Positions 63,544-64,000 of a stretch of DNA of 64,000 bases are shown piece by piece; the first letter of the stretch is position 1, and every line of letters begins with the position of its first letter. Made by a program: the position numbers and the translations under genes. Source of the DNA: Emiliania huxleyi CCMP1516 (taxonomy: Eukaryota; Haptophyta; Isochrysidales; Noelaerhabdaceae); contig NW_005196094.1 of NCBI RefSeq assembly GCF_000372725.1, forward strand, positions 443,435 through 507,434, given 5' to 3'. The notes beneath the pieces were generated by a model. That model was not told where the DNA came from and did not search any database. It saw nothing but the letters and a program-made list of their open reading frames with translations.

Positions 63544-64000
63544 ACTGGCACGGGGTGCCCATTGTGCATTGATTCCAAAAAGGCAAAAAAGACCCCGAGC
63601 CGGTGGAGTTGGCCAAAAGTACAGGTTTCGATCCGGGCCACCGCAAATTTTGATCAGCAAATTTCGAGGAGCGGCCGCAAATTTTGAGGTAGATTTTGAT
63701 TGTCAAAACGTGTCCGTCTTGGCACAGGATAGAGCATATAGGCGGCGAACACCCAGGTGCGCAGGGACATCGCGACTCTGCCCACTCGCTCGACCCTTTT
63801 GCCGCGAGAGGGCGCCGGCCGCGTGTAAGAGGTGGCTGGCGCACTGTGATGTGTTTATCACAGTAGCCCGAGGACGGGGGGGGGGCGGGCCTCACCCGGG
63901 GCTCACCCCGAGACCCCACCCCGGGACGCGCCGGCTGCGGGTGAGGCCCCACCCCCGGGGCAGTGAGGGGCAGGGGCGGGGCGGAGCTCCTCAGAGTGAG
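63544..64000. other. 3' flank of GST gene, no gene seen
   Basis: An A/T-rich patch with repeated GCAAATTTTGA and GCAAATTTCGA (63642-63690) followed by G/C-homopolymer-rich sequence to the window edge. No coding signal. Confidence 0.5.

Overview
The window is nuclear DNA from a unicellular eukaryotic alga. The evidence is spliced genes for cytosolic and cytoskeletal proteins (RPS18, DNA polymerase kappa, CDC123, gamma-tubulin complex subunit, tubulin polyglutamylase-like ligase, centrin-like protein), plastid-type genes (CpeT-like lyase, PAP/fibrillin, ABC1 kinase), very high GC, and introns that mostly start with GC instead of GT. A haptophyte fits best, but that is inference from gene content and splice style. 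No rRNA, convincing tRNA or CRISPR array was seen.

Layout. 1-4.6 kb holds GC-rich low-complexity DNA, a 400-bp pyrimidine tract, a dispersed repeat family and a palindrome-ended 0.9-kb element. 4.6-14.4 kb is gene-rich: a small DMAC1-like membrane protein, a coiled-coil protein, triosephosphate isomerase, DNA polymerase kappa and CDC123. 16.8-24.6 kb carries RPS18, a centrin-like EF-hand protein and a 12-exon TTLL gene, separated by satellite arrays. 25-38 kb is repeat-rich (two hAT-type non-autonomous elements, a 349-bp perfect duplication, several dispersed repeats) and carries a sugar porter, a DUF218/YdcF-like protein and an SGNH-hydrolase-like protein. 38.4-50.4 kb is again gene-rich: ABC1/UbiB-type kinase, CpeT-like protein, F-box/RPEL protein, gamma-tubulin complex component (GCP5-like) and a PP2C phosphatase divergent from it. 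52.5-58.6 kb has a PAP/fibrillin, an SRA-YDG domain protein and an unknown single-pass membrane protein. 58.6-62.5 kb is a mobile-element zone with a LINE endonuclease remnant and an 1138-bp foldback element. A glutathione transferase with a repeat-built N-terminus closes the window.

The most striking theme is intron architecture. About 19 of about 30 introns that can be placed by frame and homology use GC-AG. Several contain a second copy of the neighbouring exon edge, or a tandem array that multiplies the 5' splice site (45 bp x 8 in the TTLL gene). One TTLL intron looks like a 73-bp tandem duplication turned into an intron. A minisatellite based on GCCGAGATGTA sits in introns of three unrelated genes. 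Exon coordinates were derived by hand from reading-frame phase, splice dinucleotides and family alignment from memory; they are models, not transcript-supported.
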